Assembly (NCBI GenBank): GCA_963843085.1
Contig: CAWJJG010000011.1
Span: 1,054,001 to 1,118,000 of the forward strand
Source: DASUPK01 sp963843085
GTDB lineage: Bacteria; Actinomycetota; Thermoleophilia; Solirubrobacterales; 70-9
Reading direction: 5' to 3'
DNA length: 64,000 nucleotides
The notes beneath the pieces were generated by a model, which saw only the letters and a program-made list of their open reading frames with translations, was not told where the DNA came from and ran no database searches. Below are positions 31,723 to 39,110 of this stretch, piece after piece (the first letter of the stretch is position 1; the number at the start of each line of letters is the position of its first letter). Both the position numbers and the translations under genes were made by a program.

Positions 31723-32580
31723 ATGGGAAGAAGCTGGCAGCTGCAAGACCGAATGCTCGATCTGGAGCGGCCGATCGGTGCCGGCATCGTCAACGTCACC
31801 GCGGACTCGATGTTCGAGGGAGCGCGAAGCGGGACGCCGGACCGTGCCGTTGAGGACGGCGTGGCGCTGGCGGAGTCCGGCTTCGACATGCTCGACGTCG
31901 GCGCGGTCGCGGCGCGCAGCGGCCCGCCGGTGCCACCCGAGGATGAGGCCGCGCGGCTGGTCCCGGCCATCCGCGGACTCGCTGAGCGCACGGAGCGGCC
32001 GATCTCGGCGGACACCTTCTCGCCCGAGGTCGCTCACGCGGCGCTCGACTCGGGGGCCGTGGCGATCAACGACATCGGCGGCGGGGCCGACGCGATGCTC
32101 GACGTCGCGGCGAAGAGCGGCTGCGGGCTGGTGCTCATGCACATCGAGGGGCCGCCCCGGGAGGACCGCCCCACCCCGCGCTACGACGATCCGGTCGACC
32201 ACCTGCGCCGCTGGTTCGCCGAACGGCTCGAGGCCGCCAGCGCCCGGGGCGTCTCCGAGGATCAGATCGCGCTCGATCCCGGGCTCGACTTCGACCTCTC
32301 CCCGGTCGACGACCTGGAGATCCTCCGCAGGCTCGGCGAGCTCGAGGTCCTCGGCCGGCCGCTCTACGTGTCGCTCTCCCGCAAGGACTTCCTCGGCGCG
32401 GTGCTGGCCGGCTCCTGGGAGGAGCGGCTGCCCGCCGGCGAGCGGGAATGGGCCACCGCCTCCGCGGTCGCGCTCGCTGTCAGGAATGGAGCCGACATCC
32501 TGCGCCTGCACGATCCGAGCGCGCTGCAGGCGATGCGAATCGCGGCTGCGATCGAGTCGGAGGGAGCTGCGATTGGCTAG
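31723..32580 (+). CDS. folP: Dihydropteroate synthase-like protein (divergent FolP)
   Basis: A 285-residue TIM-barrel protein of the pterin-binding family, which joins p-aminobenzoate to dihydropterin pyrophosphate. Recognisable motifs: AGIVNVTADSM (normally GILNVTPDS), AINDIGGG, LVLMHIEGPP, DPGLDFD, LYVSLSRKDFLG (phosphate-binding SRK) and LRLHDP. The loop-2 motif, usually GGESTRPG, is GAVAARSGPP, so the p-aminobenzoate and sulfonamide-binding loop is much altered. It may be a true DHPS with a changed loop or a paralogue with another role. The helicase gene overlaps its end by 8 bp. -10 TAACCT, leaderless. Confidence 0.8.
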   Translation: MGRSWQLQDRMLDLERPIGAGIVNVTADSMFEGARSGTPDRAVEDGVALAESGFDMLDVGAVAARSGPPVPPEDEAARLVPAIRGLAERTERPISADTFSPEVAHAALDSGAVAINDIGGGADAMLDVAAKSGCGLVLMHIEGPPREDRPTPRYDDPVDHLRRWFAERLEAASARGVSEDQIALDPGLDFDLSPVDDLEILRRLGELEVLGRPLYVSLSRKDFLGAVLAGSWEERLPAGEREWATASAVALAVRNGADILRLHDPSALQAMRIAAAIESEGAAIG

Positions 32581-34870
32581 CGGCACCGCGGTTTCCGGAG
32601 GCGCCTGGGAGCCCGCCCTGGGCCCCGCCCGGGAGGACGGGCGGCTGGTCGCCGAGTCGGCGGAGCCGGCGACGATGGCCAAGCTCACGGGCCTGCCGGG
32701 GGACCTCGTCCCGGCTCTCGCCGAAGCCCTGGCGGGCGCGGGGATCGAATCCCTCTACTCCCACCAGGCCGCGGCCTACGAGACGGCTCGCCGGTCGAAC
32801 CTCATCCTGACCAGCGGGACGGCGTCCGGAAAGTCCCTGTCGTTCAACCTGCCCGTGCTCGACGGCATCGCGCGCGAACCGCTCAGCCGCGCCTTCTACC
32901 TCTATCCGACCAAGGCCCTCGCCCAGGACCAGGCCCGCAAGCTCGGCGAGCTGCGTGCACCGGGGCTGCGCGAGGCGATCTATGACGGCGACACGCCGCG
33001 CGAGGACCGGCCGAGCATCCGGAGGCGGGCGAACCTGGTGCTCACCAACCCCGACATGCTGAACGTGGGGGTCCTCCCCCACCACAGGCGCTGGGGCGAC
33101 TTCCTCGCGAACCTCGGCTGGGTCGTCGTGGACGAGGCCCACACCTACCGCGGTGTGTTCGGCTCGCACGTGGCGAACGTCCTGCGCCGGCTCCGCCGGG
33201 TGGCTCGGATCTACGGGGCCGAGCCCCGCTTCATCCTCGCGTCGGCCACGATCGCAAACCCGGGTGAGCTGGCCGAGCGGCTGACCGGCATGCCCTTCGA
33301 GCTGCTCGACGACGACGGCGCGCCGCGGGCCGGCCGCGAGATCGCGATGTGGAACCCGCCGGTGATCGAGCAGCACACGATGACGCGGCGCTCGCCCGTC
33401 TCCGAGGCGGCCGACCTGCTGGTCGAACTGGTCTCCCGCGGTGTGCGGACCATCTGCTTCATGCGCAGCCGGCGGGGAATCGAGCTGATCAACCGGTTCG
33501 CCTCCGACGAGCTGGCCAGGCGGGGGCAGGGGGCGCTCGCGGACCGCATCGCGCCGTACCGGGCCGGATACACGCCCCAGCAGCGGAGGGAGATCGAGGC
33601 CCAGCTCTCCTCCGGCGACCTCCTCGCCGTGGCGGCGACCGACGCGCTCGAGCTGGGAATCGACGTCGGGGAGCTCGATGCGGCGATCTGCGTGAACTTC
33701 CCGGGGACGGTCGCCAGCCTGCGGCAGATGTGGGGCCGCGCGGGAAGGCGACGGCGAGGCCTGGCCGTCTACGTCGCCGGCGAGGACGCCCTCGACCAGT
33801 TCTTCTGTCGCCACCCGGACGAGTTCCTGGAGCGCCCGGTCGAGGCGGCGATCCTCGACCACCGCTCCGAGCAGATCCAGCTCCAGCACCTGCTCGCCGC
33901 CGCCTACGAGGCGCCGCTCGGGCCGGACGACGACGAGGTCCTCGGCGAGGGCTGGCGCGACCGGGCGGAGCAGCTGGTGACCGCCGGCGAGCTGCGTCGC
34001 GGGCGTGGCGAGCGCTACCTCACGCGCACCGGCGACTTCGTCGCGGGGAGGATCGCGCTGCGCTCGTCGTCCGTCGACAGCGTCGCCGTCGTCGACTCCA
34101 CCTCGGGCGAGATGATCGGCAACGTGGAGGCCGGACGGGCCTTCTCCACGGTCCACCCAGGAGCGATCTACCTCCATCTCGGCCGCTCCTACGAGGTCGC
34201 GGAGCTCGACATCGGTGCGCGTCGCGCGCTGGTCAAGCCGTTCGAGGGCGACTACTACACGCAGGTGAAGAAGGAGACGGAGGTCTACGTCGAGGGGATC
34301 GAGACGCAGCGGCGGGCGCTCGGGGTCGAGCTCACCTTCGGAACCGTCTCGGTCTCCGAGCAGGTGATCGCCTACCAGCGCAAGCGGCTGGGCGACAACA
34401 AGGTGATCGACATCATCTCCCTCGACCTGCCGGAACAGGACTTCGTCACCCAGGCCCTCTGGTACGTGATCGGGGACAGGATGGCCGCCGCGCTCCCCAG
34501 CGAGGTCCTGCTCGGCGCGCTGCACGCCTCGGAGCACGGGCAGATCGCGGTGCTCCCGCTGATCGCGATGTGCGACCGCTGGGACATCGGCGGGCTGTCG
34601 ACCAACATCCACCACCAGACCGGCTCGCCGACGATCTTCATCTACGACGGGCATCCCGGCGGCGTCGGGATCACCCGGCGCGGCTACGAGGAGTTCGAGC
34701 GCCTGGTCGGCGACGCCGACCGGCTGATCCGCGAGTGCCCCTGCGACGACGGCTGCCCCTCCTGCGTGCAGAGCCCGAAGTGCGGCAACCTGAACGAGCA
34801 CCTCCACAAGGGCGGCGCCCTGGAGCTGATGGGCCGCATGCTGCGGGAGGGCAGGGCGAAGGCCTCGTGA
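32573..34870 (+). CDS. DEAD/DEAH helicase with C-terminal DUF1998 (MrfA/Hrq1-like)
   Basis: A 765-residue superfamily 2 helicase. LTSGTASGKSLSF is Walker A, VVVDEAHTYRG the DEAH box, ASATIANPGEL motif III, and RQMWGRAGRRRRG motif VI. The C-terminal half ends with a four-Cys cluster (CPCDDGCPSCVQSPKCG), the zinc-binding MZB/DUF1998 signature of Hrq1 and of MrfA, which takes part in mitomycin-type DNA damage repair in Bacillus. TTG 32573 overlaps folP by 8 bp and has GGAGGGAG upstream, which decides the start. Followed by the LOG-like gene with a GTGA overlap. Confidence 0.9.
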   Translation: MASGTAVSGGAWEPALGPAREDGRLVAESAEPATMAKLTGLPGDLVPALAEALAGAGIESLYSHQAAAYETARRSNLILTSGTASGKSLSFNLPVLDGIAREPLSRAFYLYPTKALAQDQARKLGELRAPGLREAIYDGDTPREDRPSIRRRANLVLTNPDMLNVGVLPHHRRWGDFLANLGWVVVDEAHTYRGVFGSHVANVLRRLRRVARIYGAEPRFILASATIANPGELAERLTGMPFELLDDDGAPRAGREIAMWNPPVIEQHTMTRRSPVSEAADLLVELVSRGVRTICFMRSRRGIELINRFASDELARRGQGALADRIAPYRAGYTPQQRREIEAQLSSGDLLAVAATDALELGIDVGELDAAICVNFPGTVASLRQMWGRAGRRRRGLAVYVAGEDALDQFFCRHPDEFLERPVEAAILDHRSEQIQLQHLLAAAYEAPLGPDDDEVLGEGWRDRAEQLVTAGELRRGRGERYLTRTGDFVAGRIALRSSSVDSVAVVDSTSGEMIGNVEAGRAFSTVHPGAIYLHLGRSYEVAELDIGARRALVKPFEGDYYTQVKKETEVYVEGIETQRRALGVELTFGTVSVSEQVIAYQRKRLGDNKVIDIISLDLPEQDFVTQALWYVIGDRMAAALPSEVLLGALHASEHGQIAVLPLIAMCDRWDIGGLSTNIHHQTGSPTIFIYDGHPGGVGITRRGYEEFERLVGDADRLIRECPCDDGCPSCVQSPKCGNLNEHLHKGGALELMGRMLREGRAKAS

Positions 34871-35349
34871 GCGGGCCGGCCCAGATCTCGGTCGTCGGGG
34901 GCGCCGAGGGAGAACCGGACGTCCTCCGAGACGCCGAGGCGGTCGGACGCGGGATCGCCGAGGCCGGCGCCGTGCTCGTCTGCGGCGGGCGCACCGGCGT
35001 GATGGAGGCGGCCTCGAAGGGCGCCTCCGAGGCGGGAGGCGTGGTCATCGGCGTGCTCCCCACGCTCTCCCGCGCCGATGCGAATCCCTACGTCAGCCAT
35101 GTGGTCGCGACGGGGATCGGGGAGGCTCGGAACCTCGCGGTGGTCGGGTCGGGCGATGCGGTGATCGCGATCGGAGGGGAATGGGGGACGCTTTCGGAGA
35201 TCGCCTACGCGCGGAAGCTCGGGCGGCCGGTGGTGGCGATCCGCAGCTGGGCGCTTCGCAATCAGGCCGGGACGGAGCTCGGCATCGTCGAGGCGGACGG
35301 CCCTGAGGACGCGGTCAGGGCGGCGCTGGCCGTGATCGAGAGCGGCTAG
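34867..35349 (+). CDS. LOG-like / TIGR00725 family Rossmann protein
   Basis: A 160-residue protein. ISVVGGA at the start, GAVLVCGGRTGVMEAASKGA (the GG-x-x-G-x-M phosphate loop) and AIGGEWGTLSEIAYARKLGRPVV (in place of LOG PGGxGTxxE) indicate the TIGR00725 branch of the lysine-decarboxylase-like/LOG fold. Typical LOG proteins release cytokinin-type bases from nucleotides; this branch has no firm function. GTG 34867 overlaps the helicase stop (GTGA), so it is translationally coupled. The 3' end overlaps the convergent GH15-like gene by 4 bp. Confidence 0.8.
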   Translation: MSGPAQISVVGGAEGEPDVLRDAEAVGRGIAEAGAVLVCGGRTGVMEAASKGASEAGGVVIGVLPTLSRADANPYVSHVVATGIGEARNLAVVGSGDAVIAIGGEWGTLSEIAYARKLGRPVVAIRSWALRNQAGTELGIVEADGPEDAVRAALAVIESG

Positions 35350-36362
35350 TCCGGGTAGCGTGCTCGCAGAGCCAGGATCGCGAAGGCGTGCGACCAGGCG
35401 AGCGGCGTGGTCGAGGTCGGCCGCCCGGTCGTCGCGTCGAGCCGCTCGGGGAGGGTGCCGGCTGGCGTCTCGGCTCGATGAAGCTCACCGAGCAGCCTGT
35501 CTGCCGCCCGCGTCTCACCGAGCTCCGCCAGCGCCCAGGCCGACCAGGCGGTCGGGGCAGTCCAGACCTCGCCGGACGTCCACCCCTCGATCGGGGGGAT
35601 GCCGTACGGGGTCGACTCGCGGGTGAGGTTGAGGAGCGTGGTCTTCGCCGCTCCGCGCAGACCCCGGCTGGGGAAGACGGTGACGGCCCAAGCGGCCGAG
35701 GAGTCCAGCTCGGATGCCCCCTGCTCACGCACCAAACCCCTCTCACCGAGGAAACGGGCCCTGATCTCATCAGCCGGGACGCCCGCAGCGATCGCGTTGC
35801 CCAGCAGGTCACCCGTGACGTTCTCCCCGTAGTCCTGGCGATCCCGCCAATCGAGGGGTTCGTGGCGATCTGTAGTCGATATACGACCACGGACGTGCAC
35901 AGACTCGCCGACAGCCCGATTCGCCGCCGCGATCCAGCCCTCCCCATCCCCGGCCGCAGTTCGTCCCGGCACCCGGTCTCCGTCGGGATAGAACCGCGCG
36001 GCGTCATTGACATCGAGGCTGGTCAAGAAGGCAACCACACGGCCCGCCTCACGATCGAGCCCGGCGGTGTCCAGCGCCATCGCCCCGGCCGCGGCGTCGC
36101 GCGGCCAGACGTAATCCCAGCCGTCGCGCTGACCGGCGACGAGCGCGCCGGCGCGGTCGGTCAGCGCGAGCAGGACCTGCGCGGACCGGCGGTAGAGCCG
36201 GCCGGCCCAGCGGGGCGCGCCAGGACCCAGGGAAGCCAGCCGCTTCGGTACCGAGGCTGAGGGGAGAGCGATGGAGAGCGACTCGGGCGGCTGCTCGGTG
36301 GCTCCCGATGCCGACGTGGCGACGAGGACGACGGCGCCGGCCGCGACGATGCTCCTGATCAC
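35346..36362 (-). CDS. Secreted GH15-like (glucoamylase-type) glycosidase
   Basis: A 338-residue exported protein. VIRSIVAAGAVVLVATSASGA is the signal peptide; GWDYVWPRDAAAGAMALDTAG is the (Y/W)-x-WPRD motif of GH15 active sites, and GTLPERLDATTGRP plus TPLAWSHAFAILALRA carry the second catalytic Glu region and the typical last helix pair of the six-hairpin barrel. It is shorter than most glucoamylases, keeping the catalytic domain only. GTG 36362 is chosen because TAGCGT lies 7 nt upstream and any longer frame would run through the tRNA-Phe gene on the other strand. Confidence 0.75.
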   Translation of the reverse strand: MIRSIVAAGAVVLVATSASGATEQPPESLSIALPSASVPKRLASLGPGAPRWAGRLYRRSAQVLLALTDRAGALVAGQRDGWDYVWPRDAAAGAMALDTAGLDREAGRVVAFLTSLDVNDAARFYPDGDRVPGRTAAGDGEGWIAAANRAVGESVHVRGRISTTDRHEPLDWRDRQDYGENVTGDLLGNAIAAGVPADEIRARFLGERGLVREQGASELDSSAAWAVTVFPSRGLRGAAKTTLLNLTRESTPYGIPPIEGWTSGEVWTAPTAWSAWALAELGETRAADRLLGELHRAETPAGTLPERLDATTGRPTSTTPLAWSHAFAILALRARYPD

Positions 36363-36404
36363 TCCTCGGACGCTAGCCGTTCGTCTAGCCTTTGCGGCCG
36401 CCCC

Positions 36405-36477
36405 GGCGAGGTAGCTCAGTTGGTAGAGCACACGACTGAAAATCGTGGTGTCGCCAGTTCGATTCTGGCCCTCGCCA
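36405..36477 (+). tRNA. tRNA-Phe (anticodon GAA)
   Basis: A 73-nt cloverleaf. The acceptor stem GGCGAGG pairs with CCTCGCC (36470-36476) with discriminator A; the D arm is GCTC...GAGC; the anticodon stem CACGA/TCGTG holds loop CTGAAAA with anticodon GAA at 36438-36440; the T arm GCCAG-TTCGATT-CTGGC is normal. CCA is not encoded. All stems are fully paired. Confidence 0.97.
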
Positions 36478-37345
36478 TGAGCATCATGTTGATGGCGCTG
36501 GCGCCGGCTGCCCTGACGGCCCCGTCGACTGCGGTCGCCAAGAAGCACCGCCACAAGGGCAGAGCGGTGGTCTTCTCCGACACGGGCGTCAATCCCGATC
36601 CGGCTCCCGTCTGGGGGAGGTGGACTGCCAGAACCCCTCTCGCGCGCAGCAGATCACGACGGGGGGCGACACCCACCCGACGGTCACGGGCGCCCCGCAA
36701 GGGGACACAGCGTTCCGGCGCCTTTCGGTGCTGGACGGGGACGATGTCTTCGGGGAGCGGTGCGAGCTCGGCGAGGACTTCCGCGACAGCCCGACCGTTC
36801 TGTACCGGCAGGGTCAGCGCCGGATCACCGAGCTCTCGGTACGACTCCCGCCGGCCTTCCCGCTCAACGTCTTCACGTGGCAGGTGGTGATGCAGATGAA
36901 GCAGAGGTTCCCGGCGGCGAACAGCAGTGGGACTCCGGTTCTCGAGCTCGACGCATACAACGGCCGCTGGGTGCTGCGGCAAAGCCTCTCTCGCAAGGCG
37001 ATCTCGGATTCCCGCGTGCTCTGGTCAGTGCCGGCGCAGGCCAACTTCTGGACCCGCTTCATCTTCGACGTGCGCTACTCCGACCGCAAGAAGGGCGGCT
37101 ACATCAGGTTGGGCGCCGATCTGAACGGCGATGGGGACGTGGCGGATGCCGGGGAGCTCAGCCGCCGCTTTCATACCTACACGCTCAAGATCGAGACTCC
37201 GGGAGGCTCTCCCGACGGAATCAGGCCCAGCAAGCCGATTCCCTCCCACCTGCGAGCCGGCATCTACCACGACTCGGCGATCCGCTGCCTGCCGCCGACC
37301 GGATGCCAGGTGGACATCGACAACGTGCAGGTGCTCCGGCCCTGA
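36477..37345 (+). pseudogene. Frameshifted secreted polysaccharide lyase (heparin lyase-like)
   Basis: Frame 0 from ATG 36477 (or 36486) gives a signal peptide, MALAPAALTAPSTAVA, then HKGRAVVFSDTGVNPDPAPVWG. The homologous body continues in another frame from about 36614 (GEVDCQNPSRAQQ) to 37345. One extra G in the GGGGG run at 36613-36617 would restore VWGEVDCQN and a ~289-residue protein. The body (GERCELG, the FTWQVVMQMKQRFP strand, FWTRFIFDVRYSDRKKGGYI) matches the heparin-lyase jelly roll (Polysacc_lyase). Either a real frameshift or a homopolymer sequencing error. The first ATG uses the last base of the tRNA, so translation may begin on a tRNA-processed end. Confidence 0.7.
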
Positions 37346-37351
37346 TCGCGC

Positions 37352-38995
37352 CTAGGGACTGACGCCGCAGACGGAGATGCGTCCCCGGGAGCGGAGCGCG
37401 AGCTCCCATGGCTCGGTCGCACGGTCCGTCGGGATCCGCAGGAAGCTCGTGCTTCCGCCCGGTAGCGGCGGCAGCGGGACCGGGAACGAGGCGGTGGCGT
37501 ACCGGCGCAGAGCCGCCGCTGCGCCGAAGCCCTTCGACGTGCGGACGACCGCCCCGCCCGGCGGCACCACGGGGATCGCGCCGGGCGGCGCGAACCTTCG
37601 GCACCCGGTCACCGGGCCGCGCCATGCGGAGACGCCGATGCCGAGGGCGCGAGCGAGCACCTTGTCGGCGGCCACCCTGGCGGGCTCAGGGGCGGCCGCG
37701 ATCTCGGCCGGGGTGTCGGCGGGCGACCCGTATCGATCGGCGGCCCGCAGGTATGCGGACGAGGAGACACCGACATAGGGGGTGTCGGCGATGTCCTCGG
37801 AGAGCCTGACCGGGAAGACGATTCGGTCTCTGGCGATCTCGACTGATCCCAGATCCGCCTTGATCAGGTCGCTGGTGTTGCGGTACGCGAAATACGCGTC
37901 GTGCAGCACCCAGAGATTGCTCGCGATGGCGGCCGCACCCGCGACGAATGCGAGCGCGATCGCCGGTCGCGGGATCCGAATCCCCCGGAGCAGCTCGCCG
38001 GCGATCATCAGGACGAAGACCGCCCCTGGCAGCAGGTAGCGGCTCTCGGTCGGGCTGCGTCCCGGCTTCACGTTGAGGCCCGCGAGCACCCAGAAGCTGA
38101 GCGCCAGGGCCAGGACGATCCAGAGCTCGCGAGGAACCGGCCGGATGCGATGGATCCGCCAGCCCGCGGCCACCACTGCTACCGCGAGCAGGGGCCACCC
38201 CCAGCCGAACTGGGCCGCCGCGACCCCCCCACCGGTCTGGACCAGGCCGAAGAGGGACGCGAGGACCGCGGCGGCCGCGTGGGCGACGAATGACGGCGTC
38301 CTCACGGCGTTGTGCAGGGAGAGCGCGCTGTCAGCCGTGTGACCCCATCCGGCCCACCAGATCGCGTAGATGGTCGCGGGGACCGCCACGACGTACAGCC
38401 GCCGAACCCTGTCGCCGCGGAGCGCGACGTCCACAGCGGCGGCCACGATGAATGGCAGGCCGAGGCTGGAGAAGGTGATGCCGAGGCTCAGCAGTGCGCA
38501 TCCCACGGCGTCCCAACGGCGGTCGCCGCGCTCGAGCATCACGATCGCGCCCAGCCCGCAGGCGAGTGAGCCCATGAAGCCCATCTGGAAGTCCCAGATC
38601 AGGTCGTCGTAGCCGGGGCCGAGCGTGAGAACGACCCCGGCCGCCAGCAGCGCCAACCACGCATCGATCCGGCGCCGCAGATAGACGAACAGGAGCACGG
38701 CACTGGCGACGACGAAGGCGACGTCGACGGCGAGGTAGGGCACCGACGAGCTCATCCCGACCGTGTTGAGCAGCGCCTTGTAGATCAGGACCGGCGCGAT
38801 CGAGATGTGCTCCCCGTGTGGGTCGAGGATCGCGTGCGCGTTGAACCCCGGGCGATAGAGGAGGAACTCCCAGTCGTCGAGCAGGAAGGTCAGCCGCGAT
38901 CCCAGCACCAACAGCACGGCCGCGGACGCTGCGGCTCCGGCGGCGAGCAGCAGCACGACCGGATCGGGCAGCCGCCGGCCGAAGCGATCGGGCAT
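37352..38995 (-). CDS. Polytopic membrane protein, GT-C glycosyltransferase-like
   Basis: A 547-residue protein with about ten hydrophobic helices in the first 380 residues and a soluble Ala/Gly/Pro-rich C-terminal domain. The first extracytoplasmic loop has an acidic pair (LTFLLDDWEFLLYRPGFN) followed by HGEHISIAPVLIYK, the usual place of the catalytic acidic residues in GT-C enzymes that use lipid-linked sugars. The rest is not recognisable. TAGATT is 6 nt before ATG. Neighbouring glycan genes support a role in surface polysaccharide, but this is weak. Confidence 0.6.
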   Translation of the reverse strand: MPDRFGRRLPDPVVLLLAAGAAASAAVLLVLGSRLTFLLDDWEFLLYRPGFNAHAILDPHGEHISIAPVLIYKALLNTVGMSSSVPYLAVDVAFVVASAVLLFVYLRRRIDAWLALLAAGVVLTLGPGYDDLIWDFQMGFMGSLACGLGAIVMLERGDRRWDAVGCALLSLGITFSSLGLPFIVAAAVDVALRGDRVRRLYVVAVPATIYAIWWAGWGHTADSALSLHNAVRTPSFVAHAAAAVLASLFGLVQTGGGVAAAQFGWGWPLLAVAVVAAGWRIHRIRPVPRELWIVLALALSFWVLAGLNVKPGRSPTESRYLLPGAVFVLMIAGELLRGIRIPRPAIALAFVAGAAAIASNLWVLHDAYFAYRNTSDLIKADLGSVEIARDRIVFPVRLSEDIADTPYVGVSSSAYLRAADRYGSPADTPAEIAAAPEPARVAADKVLARALGIGVSAWRGPVTGCRRFAPPGAIPVVPPGGAVVRTSKGFGAAAALRRYATASFPVPLPPLPGGSTSFLRIPTDRATEPWELALRSRGRISVCGVSP

Positions 38996-39056
38996 TCGGA
39001 CAATCTATGCGCGGGCGGGCGCCGTGTCGCAACTCCCGCTCTCGGCACGGGTTTGT

Positions 39057-39091
39057 TAGCGTGGGACAGGCGCTCGGAGGGAAGCGAGCGC
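39057..39091 (+). promoter_or_regulatory. Promoter and 5'-leader hairpin of the first penicillin acylase gene
   Basis: TAGCGT (39057-39062) is a possible -10. GCGCTCG (39070-39076) and CGAGCGC (39085-39091) form a 7-bp stem at the predicted 5' end of the mRNA, followed by GAGAGGAGAGAGGAA as ribosome site before ATG 39111. This is one of few leadered genes in the window. Confidence 0.45.
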
Positions 39092-39110
39092 TCGAGAGAG
39101 GAGAGAGGAA

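Noticed and set aside
32480..34807. A 775-codon frame antisense to the MrfA-like helicase
   Set aside because: Shadow frame with no motif; helicase motifs I-VI are all on the plus strand.
36363..36554. N-terminal extension of the GH15-like gene across the tRNA
   Set aside because: Would read antisense through tRNA-Phe; GTG 36362 has a -10 and a signal peptide.
36405..38995. Integration site of a mobile element at tRNA-Phe
   Set aside because: No integrase, no repeated tRNA end and no composition change nearby.
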